64,000 nt of DNA from contig NZ_CP015596.1 of the NCBI RefSeq assembly GCF_001644575.1, positions 3,472,001-3,536,000 on the forward strand, read 5' to 3'. The stretch comes from Mycobacterium adipatum. GTDB taxonomy: Bacteria > Actinomycetota > Actinomycetes > Mycobacteriales > Mycobacteriaceae. The notes below the pieces were generated by a model that had not been told where the DNA came from, made no database searches, and saw nothing but the letters and a program-made list of their open reading frames with translations. The position numbers and the translations under genes are program-made. Of the stretch, positions 44,900 through 54,131 are shown one piece after another; the first letter of the stretch is position 1; every line of letters begins with the position of its first letter.

Positions 44900-45652
44900 T
44901 TACTGCGCGGCGGGCGCTTCGGGCTGCGCGTCGTCGGGTCCGTCGCCGCGCTCGGCGGGCACGAGTGCCTCCAGGGCGGGCCCGGTGATCCGGCGGAACG
45001 CTCGACGGGGGCGGCTCGCATCCAGGATCGCCACCTCCATGGTGGACGGTCCCAGCACGCGGGGTTCGGTTCCGCTGCCGCCGGCCCGCAGAGCGTTCAC
45101 CGCGATCGTCACGGCATCGGCCAACCCGGCGTTCTCGGTGTAGGACTCCCCCAACGCCGTCGCGATGGGCTCGGTGGTACCGCCCATCACGACGAAATGC
45201 GGTTCGTCGGCGATCGAACCGTCGTAGGTGATGCGATACAGCTCAGGGGCTTTCGTTTCCCCATAGTGCGCCACCTCCGCGACGCACAGTTCGACCTCGA
45301 ACGGTTTGGCCTGCTCGGTGAAGATGGTGCCGAGCGCTTGGGCGTACACGTTGGCCAGCTGCCGGCCGGTGACATCGCGGCGGTCATAGGCGTAGCCACG
45401 GGTGTCGGCGAACTGGATACCGGCCACCCGCAGCTTGTCGAACTCGTTGAAGCGACCGACCGCGGCGAAACCCACCCGGTCGTAGAGCTCGCTGACCTTC
45501 TGCAGGGACCGCGACGGATTCTCGGCCACGAACAGCACACCGCTGTCGTAGGCCAGCACCACTACGCTGCGGCCACGCGAAATACCCTTGCGCGCAAGCT
45601 CGGAACGCTCACGCATCGCCTGCTCGGGCGAGATGAAATAGGGGAAGCTCAT
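44900..45652 (-). CDS. prcA: 20S proteasome alpha subunit
   Basis: PrcA forms the outer heptameric rings of the proteasome, gating entry and docking Mpa or other activators. The 250-residue protein begins [20 protein letters not shown], whose N-terminal residues form the gate. It continues with the alpha-subunit core ([39 protein letters not shown] in parts) and ends with an acidic, Pro/Ala-rich tail. The start codon overlaps the prcB stop by one base. It is 78 bp upstream of pafA, a compact layout compared with M. tuberculosis, where about a dozen genes separate them. Confidence 0.96.
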   Translation of the reverse strand: MSFPYFISPEQAMRERSELARKGISRGRSVVVLAYDSGVLFVAENPSRSLQKVSELYDRVGFAAVGRFNEFDKLRVAGIQFADTRGYAYDRRDVTGRQLANVYAQALGTIFTEQAKPFEVELCVAEVAHYGETKAPELYRITYDGSIADEPHFVVMGGTTEPIATALGESYTENAGLADAVTIAVNALRAGGSGTEPRVLGPSTMEVAILDASRPRRAFRRITGPALEALVPAERGDGPDDAQPEAPAAQ

Positions 45653-46503
45653 CAGCCGTTACCGTCCGTCCGGGTGCGGCGCTCGATCACTTCACGGGCC
45701 AGCCCGGCGATCCGCGCCTCGGTGACCTCCTCGGCACCCGCGGACTCGATCAGTACCGCGGTCGGGTAGATACCGCGCACCAGATCCGGACCACCGGTCG
45801 CCGAGTCGTCGTCGGCGGCGTCGTAGAGCGCCTCGATCGCGGCCTTCAGCGCGCTATCGGCGTCGGTCACCTGCGGATAGAGCTTCTTGATCGACGACTT
45901 GGCGAACAGCGACCCCGAACCCACCGCCTGGTAACCCTCTTCCTCGATGTTCCAACCGCCGGCCGCGTCGAAGGACACGATCCGCCCGGCGCTCACCGGA
46001 TCGGCGGCGTCGACATCGAAGGCCACCAGCAACGGCAGCGCGACGAAACCCTGAAGGGCCGCACCCAGGTTGCCGCGCACCATGGTGGCCAGCCGGTTCA
46101 CCTTGCCACGGAAGGTCAGCGGCACTCCCTCGACCTTCTCGTAGTGCTCCAGCTCGACGGCGTACAACCGGGCGAACTCGACGGCGATCGCCGCGGTGCC
46201 GGCGATCCCGGTGGCCGCGTAATCGTCGGCGATGTGCACTTTCTGCACGTCGCGGCTGGCGATCATATTGCCCTGGGTGGCGCGCCGGTCCCCTGCGATG
46301 AGAACACCGCCGGGGTACTTGACGGCGACGATCGTCGTGCCGTGGGGCAGCTCGACGGCACCTGGTGCGGCGGTGTGCGAGACACCGCCGGGGAGCAACT
46401 CCGGGGCCTGCCTGCTCAGGAAATCCGAGAAGGAGGACAGGTTCAGATGTGCAGAGGAGAGGTCAAGGGGGTTGGCGGAAGGCTTATTGGACCAGACCGT
46501 CAC
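45652..46503 (-). CDS. prcB: 20S proteasome beta subunit
   Basis: PrcB is the catalytic subunit. The 283-residue precursor has a propeptide of about 55 residues that is removed before the Thr of [15 protein letters not shown], exposing the N-terminal nucleophile. [20 protein letters not shown] and [16 protein letters not shown] are beta-subunit signatures, and [19 protein letters not shown] lies in the second half. The start is GTG at 46501-46503 overlapping the pup stop (GTGA), so Pup and protease are translationally coupled. Confidence 0.96.
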   Translation of the reverse strand: MTVWSNKPSANPLDLSSAHLNLSSFSDFLSRQAPELLPGGVSHTAAPGAVELPHGTTIVAVKYPGGVLIAGDRRATQGNMIASRDVQKVHIADDYAATGIAGTAAIAVEFARLYAVELEHYEKVEGVPLTFRGKVNRLATMVRGNLGAALQGFVALPLLVAFDVDAADPVSAGRIVSFDAAGGWNIEEEGYQAVGSGSLFAKSSIKKLYPQVTDADSALKAAIEALYDAADDDSATGGPDLVRGIYPTAVLIESAGAEEVTEARIAGLAREVIERRTRTDGNG

Positions 46504-46691
46504 TGGCCGCCCTTTTGGACATAGGCGCGCACGAAGTCCTCGGCGTTCTCTTCCAGGACGTCGTCGATCTCATCGAGCAGATCGTCGGTCTCCTCGGCGA
46601 GCTTTTCGCGGCGCTCCTGCCCGCCGGCCGTCGCGTCGGCGGCGTCATCGTCCTCGCCGCCACCGCCGCGCTTTGTCTGCTCCTGAGCCAT
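46500..46691 (-). CDS. pup: Prokaryotic ubiquitin-like protein Pup
   Basis: Pup is the small disordered tag for proteasomal degradation. The 63-residue protein has an N-terminal Gly/Asp/Ala-rich stretch that threads into Mpa, a central coiled-coil-forming helix ([20 protein letters not shown]), and the C-terminal VQKGGQ. The final Gln must be deamidated by Dop to Glu before PafA can use it. An AGGAGG ribosome binding site precedes the ATG. A 74-bp gap separates it from dop. Confidence 0.97.
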   Translation of the reverse strand: MAQEQTKRGGGGEDDDAADATAGGQERREKLAEETDDLLDEIDDVLEENAEDFVRAYVQKGGQ

Positions 46692-46765
46692 CGCTACCTC
46701 CTGATTGCTCGTCAGTGTTCTTTCACACTACCGGTCAACACCGGCGATGCCTGGGATAGCGCAGC

Positions 46766-48274
46766 TTATGTGGTGAGCTGCGCGACCAATTCGGCGGCAC
46801 TGTCCACCGAGTCCAGCAGCGCACCGACGTGAGCCTTGCTTCCGCGCAGCGGTTCCAGGGTGGGAATCCGGACCAGGGAATCTCCACCCAGATCGAAGAT
46901 CACCGAGTCCCAGCTCGCGGCGGCGATATCGGCCCCGAACCGCCGCAGGCATTCACCGCGGAAGTAGGCGCGGGTGTCGGTCGGCGGGTTGTCGACGGCA
47001 TCGATCACCTGTTGCTCGGTGACCAGACGCTGCATCGAACCGCGCGCGACCAGCCGGTTGTACAGGCCCTTGTCCAGGCGTACATCGGAGTACTGCAGAT
47101 CGACCAGGTGCAGCCGCGGCGCCGACCAGGTGAGGTTCTCGCGCTGCCGGAATCCCTCGAGTAGCCGCAGCTTGGCCGGCCAGTCCAGGATCTCCGCACA
47201 CTCCATCGGGTCGCGCTCCAACAGGTCCAGCACGTGCGCCCAGGTCTGCAGGACGTGGGAGGCGCGCGGGTCGGGGTCGCGGGCGTCCACCAGTTTGGCC
47301 ACCCGATCCAGGTAGATCCGTTGCAGCGCAAGTGCGGTCAGTTCGCGACCATCGGCCAGCGCCACGGTGGCGCGCAGCGACGGGTCGCGGCTGATGACAT
47401 GCACCGCGTGTACCGGTCGAGCCAGTGCCAGATCGGACAGGTCGATACCGTGCGCGGGTCCCTCTTCGATCAGGTCCAGCACCAGCGAGCTGGTGCCGAC
47501 CTTGAGGTAGGTCGAGGTCTCGGCCAGGTTCGCGTCACCGATGATGACGTGCAGCCGCCGGTACTTGTCGGCATCGGCGTGCGGTTCGTCGCGGGTGTTG
47601 ATGATGCCGCGTTTGAGCGTCGTCTCCAGACCGACCTCGACCTCGATGTAATCGGCGCGCTGGGACAGCTGGAATCCGGGCTCATCGCCGGACGGGCCGA
47701 TCCCGACCCGCCCCGAGCCGGTCACCACCTGACGGGACACCAGGAACGGGGTGAAACCGGCAATGACGGACGAGAACGGTGTCTGCCGCGACATCAGGTA
47801 GTTCTCGTGGGTGCCGTAGGACGCACCCTTGCCGTCGACATTGTTCTTGTAGAGCTGCAGCTTGACCGCGCCGGGCACGCTGGCCACGTGTCGCGCGGCG
47901 GCCTCCATCACACGTTCTCCCGCCTTGTCCCAGATCACCGCGTCCATCGGGTCGGTGACCTCGGGAGCCGAGTACTCCGGGTGCGCGTGGTCGACGTACA
48001 GCCGGGCCCCGTTGGTGAGGATCATGTTCGCGGCACCGACCTCGTCGGCGTCGATGATCGGGGCGGGCCCGGAGGTGCGGGACAGGTCGAAACCGCGGGC
48101 GTCGCGCAGCGGCGACTCGACCTCGTAGTCCCAGCGGGTGCGCTTGGCCCGCTGCAGCCCGGCGGCCGCCGCGTAGGCCAGCACCGCCTGCGTGGAGGTC
48201 AGGATCGGATTGGCCGTCGGGTCCGACGGCGAGGAGATGCCGTATTCGACCTCGGTGCCGATGATCCGTTGCAT
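46766..48274 (-). CDS. dop: Deamidase of Pup / depupylase
   Basis: Dop deamidates Pup-Gln to Pup-Glu and also removes Pup from substrates. The 502-residue protein is a PafA paralogue with [20 protein letters not shown] (Glu metal ligand) followed by the Dop-loop region ([21 protein letters not shown] in parts). [31 protein letters not shown] (in parts), [20 protein letters not shown] and [15 protein letters not shown] match the fold. TAGGGT stands exactly six bases before the ATG, so it is probably leaderless. It is next to ectD, an insertion point of accessory genes. Confidence 0.96.
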   Translation of the reverse strand: MQRIIGTEVEYGISSPSDPTANPILTSTQAVLAYAAAAGLQRAKRTRWDYEVESPLRDARGFDLSRTSGPAPIIDADEVGAANMILTNGARLYVDHAHPEYSAPEVTDPMDAVIWDKAGERVMEAAARHVASVPGAVKLQLYKNNVDGKGASYGTHENYLMSRQTPFSSVIAGFTPFLVSRQVVTGSGRVGIGPSGDEPGFQLSQRADYIEVEVGLETTLKRGIINTRDEPHADADKYRRLHVIIGDANLAETSTYLKVGTSSLVLDLIEEGPAHGIDLSDLALARPVHAVHVISRDPSLRATVALADGRELTALALQRIYLDRVAKLVDARDPDPRASHVLQTWAHVLDLLERDPMECAEILDWPAKLRLLEGFRQRENLTWSAPRLHLVDLQYSDVRLDKGLYNRLVARGSMQRLVTEQQVIDAVDNPPTDTRAYFRGECLRRFGADIAAASWDSVIFDLGGDSLVRIPTLEPLRGSKAHVGALLDSVDSAAELVAQLTT

Positions 48275-48280
48275 AGGGCC

Positions 48281-48286
48281 ACCCTA
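48281..48286 (-). promoter_or_regulatory. -10 hexamer of leaderless promoter for dop
   Basis: TAGGGT on the minus strand ends six bases before the dop ATG at 48274. This separates dop-pup-prcBA transcription from the upstream ect genes. Confidence 0.5.
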
Positions 48287-48317
48287 GGGGACGTGCCGCG
48301 GGCCGTGACCGCCCGCC

Positions 48318-49232
48318 TCACGCCGAGGGCGCCGCGAGCCCGAGCGAGCGGGTGGCCCGGGCCGCGAGGTACTCCGGCCGGATCCCGTCGGCCGCATACG
48401 GCGCGGTGAGCAAGTTGTCGACGGAGTTGAACACCAGGAAGACATTCGAGCGCGGCAGCGGGGTGATGTTCGACCCCGATCCGTGCAGCAGGTTGCAGTC
48501 GAACCAGAGCGCGGATCCGGCTGCGCCGGTGAACTGTTCGATACCGTCGGCATCGACCGCCTTGGTGAGGGTGTTCTCGTCGGGTACCCCGATCCGCTGG
48601 GCCACCAGCGACGAGGTGTGGTGGTCCCGGGGCGTGGCGCCCACACACGGGTAGAAGGTCCGGTGCGACCCGGGGATCACCATCAACGATCCGTTGTAGG
48701 GGTAGTTGCGGGTGAGTGCGATCGAGCAGGACACCGCGCGCATCGCCGGCATCCCGTCCTCGGCGTGCCAGGTCTCGAAATCGGAATGCCAGTAGAAGCC
48801 GGTCCCGGTGAACGCCGGCATCAGGTTGATTCGCGCCTGATGGATGTAGACGTCACTGCCGAGCAGCTGGCGCGCCACGGGCAGCACGGTGTCGAGACGC
48901 ACCACATCGGCGACCAGAGCGCTGAGCAGATGCGGCGCAAAGATCGAGCGGATGGTGCCGCCGGGCTCGCGGATCACCCTCGGATCATCGGCGTCCAGTT
49001 CGGCGGCCAGGCGCTCCAGCTCGTGGCCCAGCGGTGCCAGCGCATCCTCGCCCACCGTGTCGGGCCGGATCAGGTATCCCTGCGCGGCAAAGGCATCCAG
49101 GTCCACGGAAGGCAGCGGACCGCTGCCGGCATCGCCCCAGACCGATGGCTCGTGGCGCGGAACGGGAGCGATCGCATGGTCCAGACGGGTCGGATACGGG
49201 TCATGGAGGCGGTCCTGCGACGCGGCGCTCAT
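48318..49232 (-). CDS. ectD: Ectoine hydroxylase
   Basis: EctD is an iron(II)/2-oxoglutarate dioxygenase converting ectoine to 5-hydroxyectoine. The 304-residue length matches the family. The signature FYWHSDFETWHAEDGMP (about residues 152-168) holds the HxD iron ligands. The second His follows in LLHGSGSNITPLPRSNVFLVFN (in parts), with the 2-oxoglutarate Arg/Ser nearby. The N-terminus is acidic and Pro-rich. The ATG overlaps the ectC stop as ATGA. It is the last gene of ectABCD, ending 43 bp from the dop start. Confidence 0.95.
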   Translation of the reverse strand: MSAASQDRLHDPYPTRLDHAIAPVPRHEPSVWGDAGSGPLPSVDLDAFAAQGYLIRPDTVGEDALAPLGHELERLAAELDADDPRVIREPGGTIRSIFAPHLLSALVADVVRLDTVLPVARQLLGSDVYIHQARINLMPAFTGTGFYWHSDFETWHAEDGMPAMRAVSCSIALTRNYPYNGSLMVIPGSHRTFYPCVGATPRDHHTSSLVAQRIGVPDENTLTKAVDADGIEQFTGAAGSALWFDCNLLHGSGSNITPLPRSNVFLVFNSVDNLLTAPYAADGIRPEYLAARATRSLGLAAPSA

Positions 49233-49618
49233 ACGGCGGCGGGGGCCGGGTACGCGCCGGACTCGTCGTGCACCTCGTCCCCGCTGACCGGCGGGTTGAA
49301 CACGCACAGCATCCGCATCTGCGTCGCACAGGTCACGCGGTGGCGCTCGTGGCCGTTGAGCAGGTACATGGTCCCCGGCGCGAGCGGGTACGCCTCGCCG
49401 GATTCCAGGTCGGTCAGGGTGCCGGTGCCCTCGATGATCCACACGGCCTCGACGTGGTGGCGGTAATGGAACTCACTGACCGAGGACGCTTCGATGGTGG
49501 TCTCGTGGAACGAGAATCCGACCCCGTCGCCCGCCAGGACGATGCGCTTGGAGCGCCATGCCCCGGCGGCCACGTCACGGTCGGTGCCGGTGATCTCGGC
49601 GGTGGTACGAACGATCAT
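49229..49618 (-). CDS. ectC: L-ectoine synthase
   Basis: EctC cyclises N-gamma-acetyl-diaminobutyrate to ectoine. The 129-residue cupin has MIVRTTAEITGTDRDVAAGAW at the start, SEFHYRHHVEAVWIIEGTG (metal and substrate region) and YLLNGHERHRVTC in the barrel. The chosen ATG at 49616-49618 is standard for the family. A longer open frame lies in ectB. It is 22 bp after ectB and coupled to ectD. Confidence 0.96.
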   Translation of the reverse strand: MIVRTTAEITGTDRDVAAGAWRSKRIVLAGDGVGFSFHETTIEASSVSEFHYRHHVEAVWIIEGTGTLTDLESGEAYPLAPGTMYLLNGHERHRVTCATQMRMLCVFNPPVSGDEVHDESGAYPAPAAV

Positions 49619-49640
49619 TGCGTTGTTCTCCTCCGGTATC

Positions 49641-50951
49641 TCAGACTGCGACGGCGACCGACTCGGCCAGGATGTCAAGGCCGGCCTGCAGATCGCCGGG
49701 CGAGGTGGTGAGCGGCGGGAGCAGCTTGACCACCTCATCGGAGGGCCCGCTGGTCTCCATCAGGACGCCGCGTTCGAACGCGGCGCGGCAGACGTCCGCG
49801 GCCAGATCGGCGTCGTCGAATCGCAGACCTTGCGCCATTCCTCGGCCGCGGGCCGATATCCCGTGGTGCGACAGTGCGATCTTCTCCAGCCCGGCGCGTA
49901 CCAGCGCACCCTTGTCCGCCGTCTCGGCGGCGAACTCTGCTGTGCTCCAGAATATTTCGAGCGCCTTGCTGGCAGTGACGAAGGCCGGGTTGTGCCCACG
50001 GAAGGTTCCGTTGTGCTCCCCCGGCGCCCAGACGTCGAGCTCGGGCCTGAACAGGGTGAGCGCCATCGGCAGACCGTAACCGCTGATGGACTTGGACAGC
50101 GTCACGATATCGGGCACGATGCCCGCGGCCTCGAAGCTGAAGAACTCCCCGGTACGTCCACATCCCATCTGGACATCGTCGACGATCAACAGGATCTCGC
50201 GCTGGTGGCACAGGTCGGCCAGCGCCTGCAACCACTCCAGCCGGGCCACGTTCAGGCCGCCCTCACCCTGCACGGTTTCCACGATCACCGCCGCCGGACG
50301 GTTCAGTCCACTACCGGAGTCGTCGAGCACCCGCTCGAACCATCCGAAGTCCTCGGTGACCCCACCGAAATAGTTGTCATAGGGCATCGGCGTCGCGTGC
50401 ACCAACGGGATCCCGGCGCCGGCTCGCTTCATCGAGTTGCCGGTCACCGACAGCGAACCCAGCGTCATCCCGTGGAATGCGTTGGTGAAACTGATGATCG
50501 ATTCCCGGCCGGTCACCTTGCGGGCCAGCTTGAGCGCGGCTTCCACGGAGTTGGTGCCTGTCGGCCCGGGAAATTGCACTTTGTAGTCCAACCCGCGGGG
50601 TTTGAGGATGAGCCGGTCGAATGTCTCCAGGAAGTGCTGCTTGGCCGTCGTCGCAATGTCCAGCGAGTGCACGATGCCGTCACCACTCAGGTACTCCAGC
50701 AGCGCGCCCTTGAGGTGAGCATTGTTGTGCCCGTAGTTCAGAGCACCGGCACCGGCGAAGAAATCGAGATAGCGGCGACCCTCGGTGTCGGTCACCCAGG
50801 AGTCCTTGCCGCTGGCCAAGACCGTGGGCCAGCTACGGCAGTAGCTGCGTACCTCCGATTCCACCGTGGCGAACACCGACGGCAGGTCGGCGTCGGTGGG
50901 CGACGGAGCGGTTGCGGGCACAGCGTCGAGCAGCAAGGAATTGTCCTCCAA
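49641..50951 (-). CDS. ectB: L-2,4-diaminobutyrate transaminase
   Basis: EctB makes diaminobutyrate from aspartate-semialdehyde and glutamate with pyridoxal phosphate. The 436-residue class III aminotransferase has SYCRSWPTVLASGKDSWVTD, FPGPTGTNSVEAALKLAR (cofactor phosphate), SFTNAFHGMTLGSLSVTGN, VDDVQMGCGRTGEFFS (cofactor Asp) and VTLSKSISGYGLPMALT (Schiff-base Lys), typical of EctB. It lies 46 bp after ectA. Confidence 0.96.
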   Translation of the reverse strand: MEDNSLLLDAVPATAPSPTDADLPSVFATVESEVRSYCRSWPTVLASGKDSWVTDTEGRRYLDFFAGAGALNYGHNNAHLKGALLEYLSGDGIVHSLDIATTAKQHFLETFDRLILKPRGLDYKVQFPGPTGTNSVEAALKLARKVTGRESIISFTNAFHGMTLGSLSVTGNSMKRAGAGIPLVHATPMPYDNYFGGVTEDFGWFERVLDDSGSGLNRPAAVIVETVQGEGGLNVARLEWLQALADLCHQREILLIVDDVQMGCGRTGEFFSFEAAGIVPDIVTLSKSISGYGLPMALTLFRPELDVWAPGEHNGTFRGHNPAFVTASKALEIFWSTAEFAAETADKGALVRAGLEKIALSHHGISARGRGMAQGLRFDDADLAADVCRAAFERGVLMETSGPSDEVVKLLPPLTTSPGDLQAGLDILAESVAVAV

Positions 50952-50997
50952 TGGATTTCAGCATTATGCGGGCGGGCGAATGGGTGTCTTGCGGGGT

Positions 50998-51549
50998 TCA
51001 CCTCGGGGCGTCGATCGGACCGATCCGCAGCAGGGGTTCGTCCTCGTGGGCGCCTTCGGCATCGAGTTGGTCCGCGGTGAAGTGCGGCTGTTCTGTCAGC
51101 GGGACATCGTGGCGGCGCGCGAAGGCGCCGAAGAAGGCTCGCGACCTCGCGTTGCCCGGGGACACGGTCGCCTCGACGGTCAACGGGCCGGCGCCCTCTT
51201 CGGAGAGCATTCGGCACACCAGGGCGTCGAGCATCGCGGCGGCCAACCCGCCACGTTGCGCACGCGGCGCCACCGCGACCTGCCAGACGAACAGCACATC
51301 GGGTCGCGGTGGCGGCCGATAGCCGGTGATGAAACCCAGCACATCGCCGTCGTCCTCGGCGACGATCGAGGTATCCGCGAAGTCGGTGCTCAGCAGCAGG
51401 TATGCGTAAGCGGAATTGAGGTCCAGCACTTGGGTTTCGGCCACCAGCTCGCGTATCGCGAGAGCATCGGAGCCTTGTGGGCGGCGTAGCATGCCCGTCC
51501 AATTGCGCGCTGCGCCAACGGCATCCGGAGCCACGTGTGCAGATGTCAT
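50998..51549 (-). CDS. ectA: L-2,4-diaminobutyrate acetyltransferase
   Basis: EctA acetylates the gamma-amino group of diaminobutyrate using acetyl-CoA. The 183-residue GNAT protein has LVAETQVLDLNSAYAYLLLS (substrate region), FVWQVAVAPRAQRGGLAAAML (acetyl-CoA binding loop) and VEATVSPGNARSRAFFGAFAR. It is the first gene of the ect operon. The upstream region to 51780 is the place to look for osmotic-stress control. The exact start is the ATG at 51547-51549. Confidence 0.94.
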   Translation of the reverse strand: MTSAHVAPDAVGAARNWTGMLRRPQGSDALAIRELVAETQVLDLNSAYAYLLLSTDFADTSIVAEDDGDVLGFITGYRPPPRPDVLFVWQVAVAPRAQRGGLAAAMLDALVCRMLSEEGAGPLTVEATVSPGNARSRAFFGAFARRHDVPLTEQPHFTADQLDAEGAHEDEPLLRIGPIDAPR

Positions 51550-51653
51550 ATCGAGTAAAAGTCACCACCGAGCAGTCATCGATCTCATTTGGTTCAAGTC
51601 TTCGGTGCTCCGACGTTAGGCACAACGAAAGACGCCGATCAAGCTGCGAGCGC

Positions 51654-51663
51654 TCACGCGTGA
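51654..51663. promoter_or_regulatory. 10-bp palindrome upstream of ectA
   Basis: TCACGCGTGA is a perfect palindrome about 105 bases upstream of the ectA start. It is a possible operator for a dimeric regulator of the ectoine genes. Chance occurrence cannot be excluded in GC-rich DNA. Confidence 0.25.
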
Positions 51664-51737
51664 CAACGCCCGTCAGCCGGCGCTCGCGCTGTCACCTGCG
51701 GGTACAGCGAAACAACGGCTCAGGGTCGGCCTCGCGT

Positions 51738-51755
51738 AACGTTACCGAAACGTTA
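51738..51755. promoter_or_regulatory. Two AACGTTA direct repeats, 11 bp apart
   Basis: AACGTTA at 51738-51744 and 51749-51755 are spaced one helical turn apart, the geometry of OmpR-type response regulator sites (tandem half-sites). They lie between ectA and the response regulator gene, about 190 bp and 270 bp from the two starts. Confidence 0.35.
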
Positions 51756-52023
51756 TCGACAGTGTGACGCAGGACACCACGCGATTGCGCATCGCACCGC
51801 GCGGGCCCGTCCGGGAGCCGGGTGCGGAAATTGTTCGGCGATTTCGCCCACCAACCGCCCGGGCGAGGGCTAGCGTCCGTGCATACGCAGGCAGTACAGA
51901 CCGTCGGCGCGCCACGCACCCGCACGTTCTCCCTCATGCTCATCGTTGACTCCCTGGCATGCGGGTCCCGCGGACAGCGTGGCGTGCCGACCTCTGTGCC
52001 GACGCGGTAGACATAGAGACGTT

Positions 52024-52698
52024 ATGAGAGTTCTGATCGTCGAGGACGAGCCCCGGTTGAGTTCCACCCTGGCAATCGGACTGCGTGCCGAGGGATACGC
52101 CGTCGTGGAGGCCGCCAACGGCATCGACGGCCTCTGGCAGGCCACCGAACACGAATTCGACGTCGTGGTGCTCGACATCATGCTGCCCGGCCTCAACGGC
52201 TACGAGGTGCTCCGCCGGATGCGCGCACGTTCGGTGTGGACACCGGTGCTGATGCTGACCGCCAAGGACGGCGAGTACGACCAGACCGACGCCTTCGACC
52301 TCGGCGCCGACGATTACCTGACCAAACCATTCTCGTTCATCGTGTTGGTGGCCAGACTGCGCGCCCTGGTGCGCCGCGCGGCACCACACAAACCACCGAC
52401 GCTGACCGCGGGCACGCTCACCGTGGACCCCGGCAGGCGCATCGTGCAACGCGGAGACAAGACGCTGTCATTGACCCCGCGTGAGTACGGGGTGCTGGAG
52501 TATCTGATGCGCAACAAGAACGTCGCCGTCACCAAGGCCGACATCCTGCGCAACGTCTGGGACGCACACTACGACGGGCCGGACAACGTCGTCGAGGTAT
52601 ACGTCGGCTATGTGCGCCGCAAGATCGATATTCCGTTCGGCACCAACACCATCGAGACGATCCGCGGAGTCGGCTACCGGTTGGCCGCCGACAGCTGA
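52024..52698 (+). CDS. OmpR-family response regulator
   Basis: The 224-residue protein has a receiver domain (about 1-115; VLIVEDEPRLSSTLAIGL, phospho-acceptor in VVVLDIMLPGLNGYEVL, the Lys in DYLTKPFSFIVLVARLRAL) and a PhoB-type winged helix (about 130-222; LTPREYGVLEYLMRNKNVAVTK, VEVYVGYVRRKID, TIRGVGYRLAAD). The start is the ATG of MRVLIVEDEP. It is encoded on the plus strand with its likely kinase partner on the minus strand, tail to tail. Its last 25 bases overlap the kinase gene. Because it neighbours ectABCD, osmotic control is possible but inferred. Confidence 0.9.
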   Translation: MRVLIVEDEPRLSSTLAIGLRAEGYAVVEAANGIDGLWQATEHEFDVVVLDIMLPGLNGYEVLRRMRARSVWTPVLMLTAKDGEYDQTDAFDLGADDYLTKPFSFIVLVARLRALVRRAAPHKPPTLTAGTLTVDPGRRIVQRGDKTLSLTPREYGVLEYLMRNKNVAVTKADILRNVWDAHYDGPDNVVEVYVGYVRRKIDIPFGTNTIETIRGVGYRLAADS

Positions 52699-54050
52699 AC
52701 GACCGCGCGTGTCCCGCCACCGGGACGGTCCTCGATGCGCACCCGTCCGTGGTGGGCGGCGACGATCTCCGACACGATGGCCAGACCCAGCCCGGTGCCG
52801 CCGGCACCGCGGGATCTCCCCTCGTCCAGCCGGACGAATCGATCGAACACCCGCAGCCGGTCGGCCTCCGGTATTCCCGGACCGTCGTCACCGATCGTCA
52901 GCACCGCGCGCCCCTGGCTGCAGCGCAGTTCCACCTCCACCACCGAGGCGGCATGCCGGGCCGCGTTGTCCAGCAGGTTGCGCACCACCCGTGCGAGCGC
53001 TCCCGGATCGCCGATGACCCGGACCGGTTCGATATGCGCGGTCACCTCGACACCGCGGTGGCGCCGCAACCAATCGACCTCGCCGGCCGCCAGATCATCC
53101 AGATCGACATCCTCACGGCGAATATCCCAGCCACGCTCATCGGCGCGGGCGAGCAGCAGCAGATCGTCGATCAGCGAGCGCATCCGCTGCGCCTCCGGCA
53201 TCAGCGTGTGCTGGGCAAGCTCGGCGTTGAGCAAGTCCGGGTGCGCTTGCGCGACCTCGAGTGCCGAAATGATGGTGGCCAACGGGCTGCGCAGCTCGTG
53301 CGAGGCGTCGCCGACAAAACGCTGCTGGGCCGCGTGGCCGGCCTCGACCCGAGCCAGCATCGCGTTCATCGTCACTGCGAGTGCGGCGATCTCGTCGCGG
53401 CCCTCGGGCACCGGCACCCGTCCGGTCAGGTCCGAGGTGGTGATATCGGCGACGCGGGAGCGGATATCGTCGACCGACCGCATGGACCGCCGCACCAACA
53501 GGTAGGTCGCCGCCGCCGATACCGCGATGACCACCGGTGCCGCCACGGCGAGAGCGGTCACCACGGTGCCCACCGTGGAGAGCACCAGCGGACTGCCCTC
53601 ACCGACGACGACCGTGTAACGCGCCCCGTCCGGTCCGGCGACCGTCTGGGCACTGAACCTGATCTGGCCGAACGGTGAATCGTGTTCGGGCATACCTATG
53701 CGCGGGCCCACGCCGATCTCACCGACCGGGATCAACGGGGTGGACGGCGCGCCCGCCGAACGGCGCCACACCGCGCCGTCGGCCCCGATCACCTGGACGG
53801 CCAGCACCCGGGTATCTGTGGCGAGCAGTTCGGCATCCAGTGCGCCGGGGCCTTGTGCCGCGATGACGGCGGCGACCTGGGCTACCCGGGCCGCGGCGGC
53901 GTTGTCGACGTCGCTGAGCAACGAGCGATACAGCACCGCGGCCAGCAGCACACCGGTGACGCCGAGCGCCACGAACACCACGCTGGCCGCGACGAACGCC
54001 GAACGGGCCGAGATCCCCCAGGTCGCCGGCCGCACCAGTCCCCGTCGCAT
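52674..54050 (-). CDS. Sensor histidine kinase
   Basis: The 458-residue membrane kinase has a first helix (about 17-41), an extracytoplasmic loop of about 120 residues and a second helix (about 165-188), followed by a HAMP domain (about 190-245). The HisKA box is RFVGDASHELRSPLATIISAL, with the phospho-acceptor His. Further boxes are VVRNLLDNAARHA (N box), IGDDGPGIPEADRLRVFDRF, and GGTGLGLAIVSEIVAAHHG (G box). The start at 54048-54050 gives MRRGLVRPATWG. The open frame extends far upstream but without conservation. It is convergent with the response regulator. Confidence 0.9.
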   Translation of the reverse strand: MRRGLVRPATWGISARSAFVAASVVFVALGVTGVLLAAVLYRSLLSDVDNAAAARVAQVAAVIAAQGPGALDAELLATDTRVLAVQVIGADGAVWRRSAGAPSTPLIPVGEIGVGPRIGMPEHDSPFGQIRFSAQTVAGPDGARYTVVVGEGSPLVLSTVGTVVTALAVAAPVVIAVSAAATYLLVRRSMRSVDDIRSRVADITTSDLTGRVPVPEGRDEIAALAVTMNAMLARVEAGHAAQQRFVGDASHELRSPLATIISALEVAQAHPDLLNAELAQHTLMPEAQRMRSLIDDLLLLARADERGWDIRREDVDLDDLAAGEVDWLRRHRGVEVTAHIEPVRVIGDPGALARVVRNLLDNAARHAASVVEVELRCSQGRAVLTIGDDGPGIPEADRLRVFDRFVRLDEGRSRGAGGTGLGLAIVSEIVAAHHGRVRIEDRPGGGTRAVVQLSAANR

Positions 54051-54131
54051 CCGTCCACTGTGCCTGATCCCACCCGTGCCCGATCCCACGGGTGGCGCAC
54101 CATTCGGCCGCCGAACGAGCACAATGTGGCG

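Larger units (their letters stand above)
51550..52023. other. 474-bp divergent intergenic region (ectA / response regulator)
   Basis: No believable gene lies here; short open frames on both strands are arginine- and proline-rich noise. It contains a TCACGCGTGA palindrome (51654-51663), two AACGTTA direct repeats (51738-51755) and, near the right end, AT-richer sequence before the response regulator. It should hold the ect promoter and the regulator promoter. Confidence 0.5.

Noticed and set aside
46714..46729. AGTGT/ACACT inverted repeat upstream of pup
   Set aside because: The arms are only five bases and overlap a likely -10 hexamer. It is too short to claim an operator without comparison.
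51764..51949. Short open frames in the ectA-regulator intergenic region
   Set aside because: They are arginine-rich, lack a ribosome binding site, and conflict with the regulatory elements there.
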